A stretch of 64,000 nt of DNA. Origin: Medicago truncatula. Lineage: Eukaryota; Streptophyta; Magnoliopsida; Fabales; Fabaceae. Position 1 is the first letter of the stretch; each line of letters opens with the position of its first letter. The stretch is taken from contig NC_053043.1 of the NCBI RefSeq assembly GCF_003473485.1, forward strand, positions 39,532,576 through 39,596,575, written 5' to 3'. The notes beneath the pieces are model-generated. The model saw only the letters and a list, made by a program, of their open reading frames with translations, made no database searches and was not told the origin of the DNA. Shown here piece by piece: positions 23,224 to 33,699 of this stretch. The position numbers were made by a program, and so were the translations under genes.

Positions 23224-23559
23224 GTGTGGATGATGGATTAATTCTCCAACACCAAGATGCATGGAAGGACACATATATATGAATTAGACTTTATGATATA
23301 AATAAATAATAACATGCCTAAGTTGTCTTTGAAATAAGTATGTGTGTACTCATCGTGCATAACGTGTTAGTTATGCATTATTATGGAATGAAATAAACAT
23401 AAATCTATGATTATCTCTTATGTTTTTCATGTTATTTTAATTAACGAGCAATTGATAGCGATTTGACATAAGTTTCTTTCTTAAAGGGAAAAGAAGACAC
23501 AATTGGAACACTAAGTTTCCCAAACCCTAATTAGGGTTTGAAATTTGACACTTTCTTGG

Positions 23560-23672
23560 TCAATTTCTTTTGGCATTTTCAGTATTTATGCGGAAATTGA
23601 AAAATATCTCATTTAGTACTATAGTTGGATTCTTTAGCACATTTATACTATTCAACCAAAACAACCACGTTC

Positions 23673-23705
<33 letters not shown>

Positions 23706-23841
23706 CCAAAACAACTACTAGTATGTTACGAAATATATCGAACGAAAATATCAAGAAGCACAAAGTCTATCGCCTTTATTATATTGATGTCACTCTTCAT
23801 ATTGGAGAAGTTACACTAGATTGTTTATGCATCTTTAAGAC
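23560..23841. other. 3' flank with A-run
   Basis: No gene is supported; the sequence has an A-run of about 25 at 23681-23705. CTTTAAGAC at 23833-23841 is the left target-site copy of the next element. Confidence 0.5.
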
Positions 23842-24869
23842 GGTGCCGTTTAATTTGGGAAATGAGAGTTTTTTTCCATGGTGGAAATTTTGTTTTTCAG
23901 CCATAGATATATCATTTTTATAATTCAATGGTTCAGATTTTAGATAGGATACCTGCTAATGACTTTTTGGCAATTCACATGGAAAAAAATGAGACCTCAC
24001 GTCCAATTGTTTATTACTATCATTTGGTTAATTATAATTTTAAGATTAAATTAATTGCATTAATTAAATACTACTGAATCTCCAAAAATTCAAATTTTAA
24101 AGGTCAATTTTTAATTGCTTTAACTAATTTTTGAATAAATTGCTTTAACTAATTATTAATTACCCTCTAAATTATTTATATTAACGGTTGCTTTTACAGT
24201 TTTACCCCTTCATCAAACACTAACTCTCCCTCACCTTCTTCTCCACCTCTCCTTCATCAAACACTATCATTCATCATCATGTCCTTCATCAAACCTCTTC
24301 AGATTTGTTTCTTTTCTTCTCGCTAAATCCATATCTCTTGCCACATATCAATCAACCACACTCTTTTTTTTAGCATCAACAACAAATAATACACATTTCT
24401 CTTTTGCTGCAAAAAAATAAAAACCAACCCAAGAAACGATCCAAGGTTGAATGACTCGAATCTAGAAAACCCCAACTCTATATCCTGATTCAAGAACACT
24501 TGTCGAAATTATCAAGTAATCAAAGGAGAAAAGAAGAAGAATTGATGTTCTGTGTTTTGTAATCAAATGCTATGTGTTTTGTAGTGATTAAAAAGAAGAA
24601 AATTTAACGTTTTAATGCTTAAGTAGTGGGTGAGATGTGCTTCACGTTGTTGTTGGAAAATAAGGAGGTGCAGTAGAATAAAATTAATGCTTCAAACAAC
24701 AATAAAAAAGAGTATTCAGTTCTTTTGTAGTGTTTAATGCTTCAAACAACAACAAAAAAGTACTGAGTTTTTTTTTTTGGTTCCGCCAGTTTTTAACGGA
24801 TATTTGTCCTGTATAAAGAGACTTTCCCATGGTGGGAAAGAACTCTCCTTTCTCAAATTAAACGGCACC
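23842..24869. mobile_element. Mutator-like non-autonomous element, 1028 bp, 9-bp TSD
   Basis: The left end GGTGCCGTTTAATTTGGGAA and the right end, inverted, GGTGCCGTTTAATTTGAGAA match over about 29 bp with few differences. The flanks are perfect 9-bp direct repeats CTTTAAGAC (23833-23841 and 24870-24878). A 9-bp duplication points to the Mutator superfamily, although the TIRs are short for it. The interior has no transposase. Confidence 0.85.
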
Positions 24870-26700
24870 CTTTAAGACGGTTCAAGTGTTATAAGTTAAC
24901 TTCAAATCTTCAGGTTAACTTGTGTGATGGGTGTAAATGTGAGTAACACTTTCTTGGGGAGGGTGAATATGTTTCTTGAACTATTGAATTATGTGATTGG
25001 TGTCAATGTGAATAACACTTTCTTGAAAAAATAATCGGTGTCTTTGACTTTGGTGTCATTAGATGTCTTTAATTAATTGATTTTTGATAAGAGAGAAAAA
25101 TGAATGAATGATTAAAATAAATTATTTAGATGAGAATAATGGCCGATTAAGAGAGAGATAGGAACAAATGCACCAAAACCAAAGACACTCGAGTGTAATC
25201 CACTTTCTTGGGATAACAACTAGCTAGTTTGGTGAACTATAGATTTGGGTCTCTTCCCTTTAGATATATACCTTGATCCTTCTGGTTAATAAGGTCAATC
25301 TCTTAAGGGAACTGACCTAGCTAGAAAGACACTTGTTCAACCATAAATTTCTAACCGGCTTCATTCATGGAATATTAGGTTTGTTAGTATTGGGGTAGGG
25401 TGGTTTTATTAACTCTACTTGAATTTGACCCCGCCTTCGGTCTCTATTTCTTGAAGATCCCTATCAAGGTATGGAAACAGATCGTCCAACTACATAGACA
25501 TTTTCCTTGGGGAGGTTCTAAGTGAATTAGAAAGATCTCATATAGGTTGATAAGCAATAACAGTATCAAAGTATTTTAATTATCACATCGATAGAGACTT
25601 GCAATATATTTCAGCCGTTCAATTGTTTTATAGTTCTAAGTTAGGATTTCCAAGAGTTTGTAGTAACATAAACTAAAATGCAATAAGTGATCAAACGTTA
25701 CAAGTTAAAAAAGTGTTGACATTAAATTTCAACAACTACTCATCGAATTAATACGTAGTTTGCCACTAAAAATCAATATTATTAATCATTTTCTTAATAT
25801 TCGTGTAAAACTTAAATAAGACATTTAATGCGAGACGAATGGAGTAATTATTTGGACATAACCCTAAATAAAATATGGAAAAGGCTAACTTGTGCATAAA
25901 GACACAAGATAATAACCTAAAAATAGAATTAAAAAATAAATGTTTCATTGAAAAGATAAATTTTAAGCTTTTTAAGATTTTGAATGCACAATTTCCAAGA
26001 TTAAATTTCTACTTTAGTTTCTTATCTCATAAAATATTTATAAAAATATTACGGTACACACATAAATAAGAGAGAGAGAGAGAGAGAAAAAAAAATTAAA
26101 TGATATTGAATGATGTGACAAATTATTTTTGTTTAAATTTTTTACCATTTTATAAGAAATTGATTCTCTTATTTGACATGAAGATTTATTGAAATCTCCA
26201 CCATCCATTGAAAATGAGAGGAAGGAAATTTAGACTAGTTAATTTTATTTTTTTTTAGATAGACAAAATGGTAATAATCATTAAATTTACTCACAAGTAG
26301 AGAAGTCAGGATTCAAACCCAAATCCCGACTTTCGATCTAGTAATTTCGACAATGTTGTCAGCATAGTTATGACTTGTGAAAAAAAAAATGAGTCTTGAA
26401 GGTGAAGATAAAAAAATGAGGAAACATAAGAGAGAATATCTAAATAATGTAATGAACATTGTATTAGTACATTTGTGTTTTGATATTTTAATAGTATATT
26501 ATAAGATTTGTATAACATATATAATATTGCACGTGTAAAAGAAATTTAAAGTATAAAAATTTCATTAAAAAACAATAATTATCTATTAAAAAGTTACATA
26601 TTTGATACTAAATACATAAATTTCTTCACTATTTAATTTTTTTTTTTTTACAAGCTCATATAGAAAAATCTTATATCATAATTTTCCGTTTTTAGAACAA
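24870..26700. other. Intergenic region, no gene seen
   Basis: AT-rich sequence without a supportable reading frame. A (GA)n tract lies at 26069-26088. Confidence 0.5.
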
Positions 26701-26707
26701 CTCATGT

Positions 26708-26946
26708 ACGGGTGTCGTATGTTCCTAGTTTGCATTAATAATGTTGATAAGCTCATGTCTTGCAAGCCCCACAATATTGACTTTCCTCCATGAAAATACA
26801 AACTTGATATCTTCTACTATCTTGTAAGACTTCAACGTCATATTCTTACTAGTCAAGCCCCCTTGGTGCTATATATATGAGTCCTACGATCATGGCATAT
26901 ACCAACCACACCACACACAAACACACACATAATTTATCACTAAGCT
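26708..26946 (+). promoter_or_regulatory. Promoter of defensin gene at 26947
   Basis: A TATA box (CTATATATATGA) lies at about 26869-26880. CTTACTAGTCAAGC is just upstream and GGTGTCGTATGTTCCTAG at about 26710, matching the 22350 gene. The leader is rich in CACA. Confidence 0.65.
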
Positions 26947-27264
26947 ATGGAGAAGAAAACACTAGCAGGCTTATGCTTCCTCTTCCTCGTTCTCTTTGTT
27001 GCACGTAATTAAGTCCATCATTCATACCATTAATCATATAGTGCATTTGTTATATCATCTTATATACTCTATTTTAATATTATTGTAATGTTTATTAATG
27101 CAGAAGAAATTGTGGTGACTGAAGCTAAGACTTGTGAGAATTTGGCTGATAAATACAGGGGACCATGCTTTAGTGGTTGTGATACTCACTGCACTACCAA
27201 AGAGAATGCAGTTAGCGGCAGGTGCAGGGATGACTTTCGTTGTTGGTGTACTAAAAACTGTTAA
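26947..27264 (+). CDS. Plant defensin precursor (MsDef1/alfAFP-type), gene C
   Basis: Exons 26947-27004 and 27104-27264 with a 99-bp intron encode 72 aa. The signal peptide (about residues 1-19) is followed by a short acidic linker and a mature domain with cysteines at 30, 41, 45, 49, 60, 66, 68 and 72. The gamma-core is GRCRDDFRC. As far as I recall, the mature domain differs from the alfalfa antifungal defensin MsDef1 (alfAFP) at only about two positions, so this is probably the Medicago ortholog. MsDef1 inhibits hyphal growth of filamentous fungi and depends on fungal glucosylceramide. The gene is complete, with a conserved promoter and the same intron phase as gene B. Confidence 0.93.
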
Positions 27265-27680
27265 ATGGATTTTCTCCAACACCAAGATGCATGAAATACA
27301 CTTTATAATATAACTAAATAAATAAAATGCGTCGATTATATATATGTGTACTCAATAATATCGTGCATAACGTATTAGTTATGCACTTCTATCTATCATA
27401 TGAAATAATCATCAATCAGTAATTTCGTTTCCAACTCTTGGGTAGTAATTATTTTCTCTGTTAGTTTTATTTGTTATTTACGGTACATTATGATGACTTT
27501 AATGTATTTTATGGTGTTTTGTGAAAGAAAAAATAAAAGAAAAATGATAGTTAAGATTAGAGGGAATAATATATATACGAGGGGGAAAGAGAAAATTAAG
27601 ATGATTTTCTTTCCTTAAGGTCACCCAATCCTTGTCCCACGTGCTCTTCTACTCTCTCGTTTCCTACTTTTTTATAATGT

Positions 27681-28045
27681 GTAATGATGCATAGACACCT
27701 TTTATTCTCATACACCCTTGTACACCTCATGCATTAGGAAGAGAGAAGATGAGAGGAAAGAGAAAGTGTGCTTGTGCGGGGTCCACGTGACTACGTGTTA
27801 GATTTTTGTGTGGGTGTCAAAGGGTGTATTGCCACCTAAGGGTGTCTATGTATCATTACTCTTTTATAATAGAGTAATGATACATAGACATCCTTAGATG
27901 GCAATACACCTTTTGACACCCACATAAAAATCTGACACGTGACCATGTGGACTTTGCACAAGCACACTTTCTCTTTCCTATCCTCTTCTCTCTTCCTAGT
28001 TCATGAGGTGTATGAGAATAAAAGGTGTCTATGTAACATTTTCCT

Positions 28046-28048
<3 letters not shown>
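27681..28048. mobile_element. Two related MITEs head to head, forming a long hairpin
   Basis: Element 1 (about 27681-27862) runs from GTAATGATGCATAGACACC to GTGTCTATGTATCATTACTC. Element 2 (about 27873-28048) runs from AGTAATGATACATAGACATC to AGGTGTCTATGTAACATT. Each has its own terminal inverted repeats, and they are reverse complements of each other over nearly their full length with a loop of about 10 bp. Together they make an inverted repeat of about 370 bp. Confidence 0.8.

Positions 28049-28052
<4 letters not shown>

Positions 28053-28094
<42 letters not shown>
28053..28094. repeat. (AT)n microsatellite
   Basis: About 20 AT dinucleotides directly after the MITE pair. Confidence 0.95.
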
Positions 28095-28098
<4 letters not shown>

Positions 28099-28102
28099 AA
28101 AA

Positions 28103-28270
28103 GAAATGATATATGAACAACCTTTTGAGACAACTTTTGATACAACTTCTTTTTTCTCACTTTTCATTGGTCAAAAACAATGGAGAGAGAAAAAGGAAGA
28201 GAGAGAATAAAAACATACTGTGAGTATGAGAGAGAAAGTTGTCGCAAAATAGATGTACAAATATCATTTC
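28103..28270. mobile_element. 168-bp MITE
   Basis: The left end GAAATGATATATGAACAACC and the right end GATGTACAAATATCATTTC are inverted repeats. A half copy of the same family is at about 9073-9122. Confidence 0.6.
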
Positions 28271-28349
28271 TCTATTGAAAAAGATACATAAACACACCAA
28301 TGTCATACACCCTCTCATACCACTCTTGATGTGGCAGTTGCTGGAAATT

Positions 28350-29019
28350 GATTTTATTTTAATTTAAAAATAAAAGAAAACAAAAGTAAATAAATGAAAA
28401 ATTAAATAAGTCCTTCTCTCTTTTCCGTTTCCGTTCTAATTCCACCCCCCCCCCCCCCCCAACGCTCACAATCTCTCCCATCATCTCTTTCTCTTTCTCT
28501 CTCTTCTTTCTTCCACTCACACTTCCGCCATCTCTACTGGCCTCCGACCTTATTTCAACCACCCTCTCTCCACCGTCTTTGTTTTTTTTGTCATTGTTGT
28601 CACCTCTAAAACACCACCATCAAAACCATTATGGTAGATCTAAGTGTTTTTGAAGGACGAGTGACGACGGTGGGCCGTGTTTTGACGTCGAAGTTGGTGT
28701 GGTGGAGCAGATATGAGTGTTTGATGTCGACGATGGGATGGTGGCGCAAATCTGATTGTTTTGACGCCGGAAATGGTGAAAAACGTTGTAACGGGAGAAA
28801 GATAGAGTGGTTGTTATTTGGTTCCGTCCTCGTTGCATCTTCAGCTTCTCCATCACCAAAATCGTCGTCACCGGAAAGTATCGGTGGAGGTGGCAGAGGA
28901 GAAGTCAGCAGAGAAGAGAAGGGAGCAGAAGGGAGAAGTGACATGTTTGTGTCTATTACAAAATTACCCCTATTTTCTGTTGTTGGACAAAATTATCCCA
29001 ATTTAATTAATAAAAAATG
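28350..29019. other. GC-richer segment of unknown origin with C16 tract
   Basis: Between two MITEs lies a segment with a run of 16 C (28445-28460), pyrimidine-rich sequence and an open frame of about 130 codons on the plus strand from 28631. I recognise no protein family in it in either direction. Composition unlike the surroundings could mean a captured gene fragment. No function is claimed. Confidence 0.35.
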
Positions 29020-29908
29020 GAGTAAATAGTCAAATTTTTCCCTAAAATTGTAAGTTTCATCAATTATCCCTCTGAAATTAACAAAACTTCAATTACCCCC
29101 TGAAATTTTACAACGTTAGTCAATTTACCCCTCCGTCAAATTTTTCTGTTAATGAACATGACATTTTGCAAATACCCCCTGAAGTTTTGCACAAATTTGC
29201 ACTTATGTGCAAAATGCCCCCCAAACTTAAAAAATTTATATTATTTTTTTATTAAAAACAAACAATTAATAGTTAAATATTAAAACTAACTATTAATTTT
29301 GGAATTTGGGAAAACTACATGCATATATACATCAAAATAGGCTCAAAAATGGGGAAAAATATGTATTTTTTAAAGTGACAATAATGGGATGATTTGTGGA
29401 TTAATATTGGGGGTTGTGTAGTTTAAATGGTTTGAGCAAATTGTTGAAGGAGTTGGAGGAGTTAAAAGACTAAGATGGTGAAGGAGAAAATATAAATTTA
29501 AATCTGATTATTAATTTGTTTATAAACCTCTAAAAATAATAATTTGTCTATTAGAAATAATCATTATTGTCACTTTAAAAATACACATTTTTCCCTATTT
29601 TGATGTATATATGTATGTAGTTTTTCCAAACTCCAAAAGTAATAGTTAGCTTTAATATTTAACTATTAATTGTTTGTTTTTAAGAGAAAAATAATATAAA
29701 TTTTTAAGATTTGGGGCATTTTGCACATAAGTGCAAAACTTCAGGGGGGTATTTACAAAACGTCATGTTCACTAACAGAAAAATTTGACGGAGGGGGTAA
29801 ATAGACTAACGTTGTGAAATTTCAGAGGGGATAATTGAAGTTTTGTTAATTTTAGGGGGGGTAATTGATGGAACTTATAATTTCAGAAGGGAAATTGACT
29901 ATTTACTC
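29020..29908. mobile_element. Long-TIR foldback element, 889 bp
   Basis: The left arm from GAGTAAATAGTCAAATTTTT (29020) is the inverse of the right arm ending GACTATTTACTC (29908). Each arm is about 330 bp and pairs along its length, with blocks such as ACATGACATTTTGCAAATA and TAATAGTTAAATATTAAAAC. Flanks TAAAAAATG and TAAAAATG suggest an 8-9 bp target duplication with one indel. There is no coding capacity. Long TIRs and a target site of this size fit Mutator-like foldbacks. Confidence 0.8.
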
Positions 29909-31760
29909 TAAAAATGCTACATAAAGGGTGTATAGAAGAGGTGTGCCATATGTGGTGGTACATGTATCATAACTTTATATTTATTTGTCCTTTCAAAAAA
30001 TAAAAAAAAACCATCCAGTAAGTTAAGGAATATAATGGAATGTCAATATTTGATATTTCATTAGAAAATGATAATTAAATATCGAGGAAAAAAACGTTTT
30101 GTTAAAATGTCAAACAAAATAACATGATTATTTAATTTTGATTGTTTTTCATGCATCAAATGACAAAAAATGACGTGAGATTCCCTTAATTGATGTCCTT
30201 TATTTGAGAAAGAGAGAAACGATTTAATGATTTATTTTTATTTTTTTTGACAGAAGAAACGATTTAATGATTAAAATATATGAAGTCCGTAAATTTACAT
30301 TTCTCTCTCTTATTTTTTTCTTCTCCAAAACAGAATCTTGTATTTGAAGGAAATCCAACTCACAAAAAGAGTGGCATCCAACACTCATAATTTATTTACC
30401 CTAAGTAATTTTGATATATAAATTACTTTTAATTGTAGAAGATATATAAATTACTATTATTATTTTTATGTTTAATAGAGTTGGATAATTCAACTGATTT
30501 GAATTTAAGAGTACGAAATTGAAGAACATGAATTATAAATATTTATTATTAAAAAAAAGGTGATAAATACTTATATTGCAGTCTTAGATTGAAGATTCAT
30601 TTTAGTTCCTAAAAAATTTTGTAACACCGAATTTAATTCATATGAGAAAAAAAAAAAATATTAGTCCTTAAGAAAGATAAATCGAAACAAGTTAATATGT
30701 GTCCTCGTTACATTGTGTTTGTTGATGAAAGAGATGTAAAGAAAAGAAAATAAAGTGAACAAAAGGGATGATTTAGTAGTTTGGAATGAGAAAATTGAAG
30801 ATAAATTAATTATGATAGAAAATAAATATGTGTATTTATAAATGACATAAATGGACTACCAAAAAAATATAAAAGGGCATAAATATCCAAACAAAAACTT
30901 GATATGATAAAAATAAATCGAAATAATTATTTCATTAGAATCAATGTAAATTATAAAATATAAAAGTAAAAATATAAAACATAGTTCATAAAAATCAAAG
31001 TTTTTTTTTTTTCAATTTAATAAATTAATGATAGAATAAAATAAATTTTGAGTAAATGGTCACTTTGAACCCTGACTCTGCACATCGTTGTCATAAAGGT
31101 ACTTGAGTCATGATTAAATATAAAGTAGTCTTTTAATGTGCACCTCCATTATCAATTTAGTTTCTGACATTAAAAATTTATGTTAACTGATGAGGTGGCG
31201 TGCATGAGGTATCATATGGACTAAAGTTAAAGTAGAAAATGGTCTCTTAGATTCCTGAACTGAAAATCAATATTCCAAATTGAATGTCAAATCCCTACAT
31301 CCCTAAATCCCAAATTCAATCCACAAATCTCATCTAATTTCCTTTTGTTCAATTTTTTTTTGGTTAATTCTCTGAATCGTACTAAATTCTAATGTTTATA
31401 AGAAATTACCACATTTTATTCCTCAATTTTAAAAATTATAATCTTTCCTTCATTAATAGTGTAAGTGCGGTGAAACTTATTAGTATGTTTCTACGTATAT
31501 GTTTAATAAATGTAATACAGGTAGAAAAGCGATTTCACTAAGGGAAATATTGTTTAGTACAAGATGGACCAACAAAAACTTACGAATTACACTACCATTA
31601 CCCATGATTTCCACCAAAAGCGGAAATTATACAATTTTGATTTTAAAAAATAAAGAAAAAAACTGTAACAGTTATCTTCTCTCTATTGTGGAATTCCGTC
31701 GCTTTTCTACCCGTACTACATAGCATTGTTCAATGATCTTCGTTTTATATATTAGTTTCA
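29909..31760. other. Intergenic region, no gene seen
   Basis: AT-rich and without supportable frames. Short pieces resembling MITE ends occur near 30600 and 31060 but are too degraded to delimit. Confidence 0.4.
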
Positions 31761-31764
31761 CCGT

Positions 31765-32587
31765 ACTGTTACTTTTTTTATCCTATGTCATTTTTACGCA
31801 TCTTGCAAAATTTTCAAAAATACTTCTGGGTTTTCGGATTATAAAATCCAAAAACATCCAAATTGAGTTCGAATTTTATAATCCAAAATATGCTTATGTA
31901 TAATCGGCAATCAAAATCTCTCCTATTTCAGCAGTTTTGAATTTTACTTTTGAAAACAACCAAAATACAAAGTAAAAAATGACAAAAAAAAAAAAATGTC
32001 AAATAAAATTATAAAAATACCACCAAAAATTTCTAAAAATCATATAAAACTAATGCAAATTCTTTCGAATTTTTCTGAGAATATGAAAAATAAAAAATGG
32101 ATCTAAACGATGGAATTTTGAATTTTGAGAGGCGGAGTCCCGTAAGAAGTCCCTTTTATAGGAGTCTTGATCCTTAGGCCTTTCCTGATTTTCTGGGGAA
32201 GTTTCGGAGCAACCTGGTCAAGTAGTCTGATAACCGTATTTTTTACCATGAACAGTGAACAATGACCCAAAACAGAAGGATGAGGTTAGAAAGATTAATA
32301 TTATCCTTAAAATGAATTTTCATGTAACAAACATGTTCAGAATTTGTGTTGATACAGGTGTTTAGGGGTATTCAGATTCTATAATCCGAAAAAAATCAAG
32401 GAACACGCCCTATTTTTAGAGGTTTTCGGATTATAAAATCCGAATTGGTGAAAAAACTCATTTTTTTCATCCTATAACAAAGGAAAAACTCAGTTCGGAT
32501 TCTAAAATTTGAAAATCTCTAGACCGTTTTCTGAGGGAAAAGAAAAAGGGCGCGCGAGAAATGTATAAGGTGAGAAAAGTAATAGTC
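31765..32587. mobile_element. MITE of the CGGATTATAAAATCCG family, copy 1
   Basis: It is colinear with 43709-44556 over about 820 bp. Blocks such as GGCGGAGTCCCGTAAGAAGT, AAACGATGGAATTTTG and AACAAACATGTT recur in the same order. The interior carries several short palindromes of the form CGGATTATAAAATCCG. Ends resemble TACTGTTACTTTTTTTATCC and its inverse GGTGAGAAAAGTAATAG. The target duplication is not clear for this copy. Confidence 0.7.
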
Positions 32588-32724
32588 TTATTTAAAATAT
32601 GTGTCTTGTTAACTTGTGCCCTTAGGGCACAATATAAGAAAATAAATAAAGAAATTTAACATTGAGAATTGTGCATTTATAACCTTAAAATCTTAAAAAC
32701 TTATCTTTTCAATACAATATTTAC

Positions 32725-33305
32725 TAGGGGTGTTCAAATTCAAACCGATCCAAATTAAAACCGCAAACTGATCCAAAAAAATCAAAAACCGCACAAAACC
32801 GAATATTATTGGATGTGTTTGGATGATATTTTGCGTAAACCGTTTGGATTGCATCGGATTTTGGATTGATTTTTCAAAATCGAACCACATACAAATATTT
32901 TAATATATATTTCCGTTTTATAATTAGAATATATTATATTAAGCTATTATTATTTTATTTTTATTTTTTTAATACTATGTATGAGTTTAATTTAATCAAT
33001 TTTGTTTCTTTTTCGTATGTTTTAAAGATAATCAATCATTATTATTCTGCACTTTATTTTTTTATAAATCATATGCTATATTTTGTATCGAACCTATCAT
33101 TTTATCATATTTTTATAAGATTATTATTATTAAAAAAAGTAACAATTTGTAATTTGGACATCCAAAAACCGATCCAAATTAAACTGCATTAATTTGGATC
33201 GGATCGGATCTGTTTTTTGAAACTAATCATCCAAAATTGAACCAAATCGCATATAATTTTATCTTTGGATCAGATGAGATTCAAACTGGATCGCAAACAC
33301 CTCTA
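32725..33305. mobile_element. hAT-like non-autonomous element, 581 bp
   Basis: The left end TAGGGGTGTTCAAATTC and inverted right end TAGAGGTGTTTGCGATCC match the common plant hAT MITE type, whose interior is rich in AAACCGATCC and AACCGCAA. Flanks ATATTTAC (32717-32724) and ATATTTAT (33306-33313) form an 8-bp target duplication with one difference. Confidence 0.75.
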
Positions 33306-33315
33306 ATATTTATTA

Positions 33316-33633
33316 GGGTTAATGGTGCTTTACCCCCTGTAATATAGGTTATTTTTGGTTTCCCCCCTGTAAAATATTTTTTTTGATTTACCCCCTGTAA
33401 ATTTTATTTTTTTTGGAATACCCCCCTAATAGGTCATAAAAAAACGAAAAATATTCTGCAAAAAAAAAATAAAGTCGTTTTTTTATGACCTATTAGGGGC
33501 TATTTCAAAAAAAATAAAAATTACAGGGGGTAAATTAAAAAAAATATTTTACAGGGGGATAAATCAAAAAAAATATTTTACAGTGGGGAAAACAAAAAAT
33601 GACCTATATTACAGGGATAAAACACCATTAACC
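33316..33633. mobile_element. Near-palindromic MITE, 318 bp, 10-bp TSD
   Basis: The whole element folds on itself: GGTTAATGGTGCTTTACCCC on the left, its inverse ending CACCATTAACC on the right, with a centre at about 33465. The perfect flanking repeat ATATTTATTA (33306-33315 and 33634-33643) is a 9-10 bp target duplication, pointing to a Mutator-like MITE. It inserted exactly at the right-hand target copy of the hAT-like element. Confidence 0.8.
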
Positions 33634-33699
33634 ATATTTATTATTTACTTCTATTTTAAGATCTTTATTTTGTGTCCTATGAGTACAAGTTAACATTTC

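Larger units (their letters stand above)
32605..33697. mobile_element. Outer MITE, split by two later insertions
   Basis: Left end GTTAACTTGTGCCCTTAGGG (about 32609) and right end GTCCTATGAGTACAAGTTAA (about 33677) are inverted repeats. An uninterrupted relative of the interior is at 43103-43195 (GAAATTGTGCATTC, then TCTTAACTTGTGTCCTAAGG). Removing the two inner elements restores continuity with it. Confidence 0.6.

Noticed and set aside
26270-26360. Possible tRNA gene because of GGATTCAAACCC
   Set aside because: Only a B-box-like string; no cloverleaf or matching A-box at the right distance.
27856-28167. Minus-strand open frame of 103 codons with an Ile-Tyr run
   Set aside because: It reads through the MITE and the (AT)n tract; the run of alternating residues is the microsatellite translated.
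28606-29029. Open frames on both strands as a possible gene
   Set aside because: No recognisable domain, no splice or promoter context, and flanked on both sides by MITEs.
32693-33192. Open frames on both strands between 32.7 and 33.2 kb
   Set aside because: They fall entirely inside the hAT-like non-autonomous element and have no domain.
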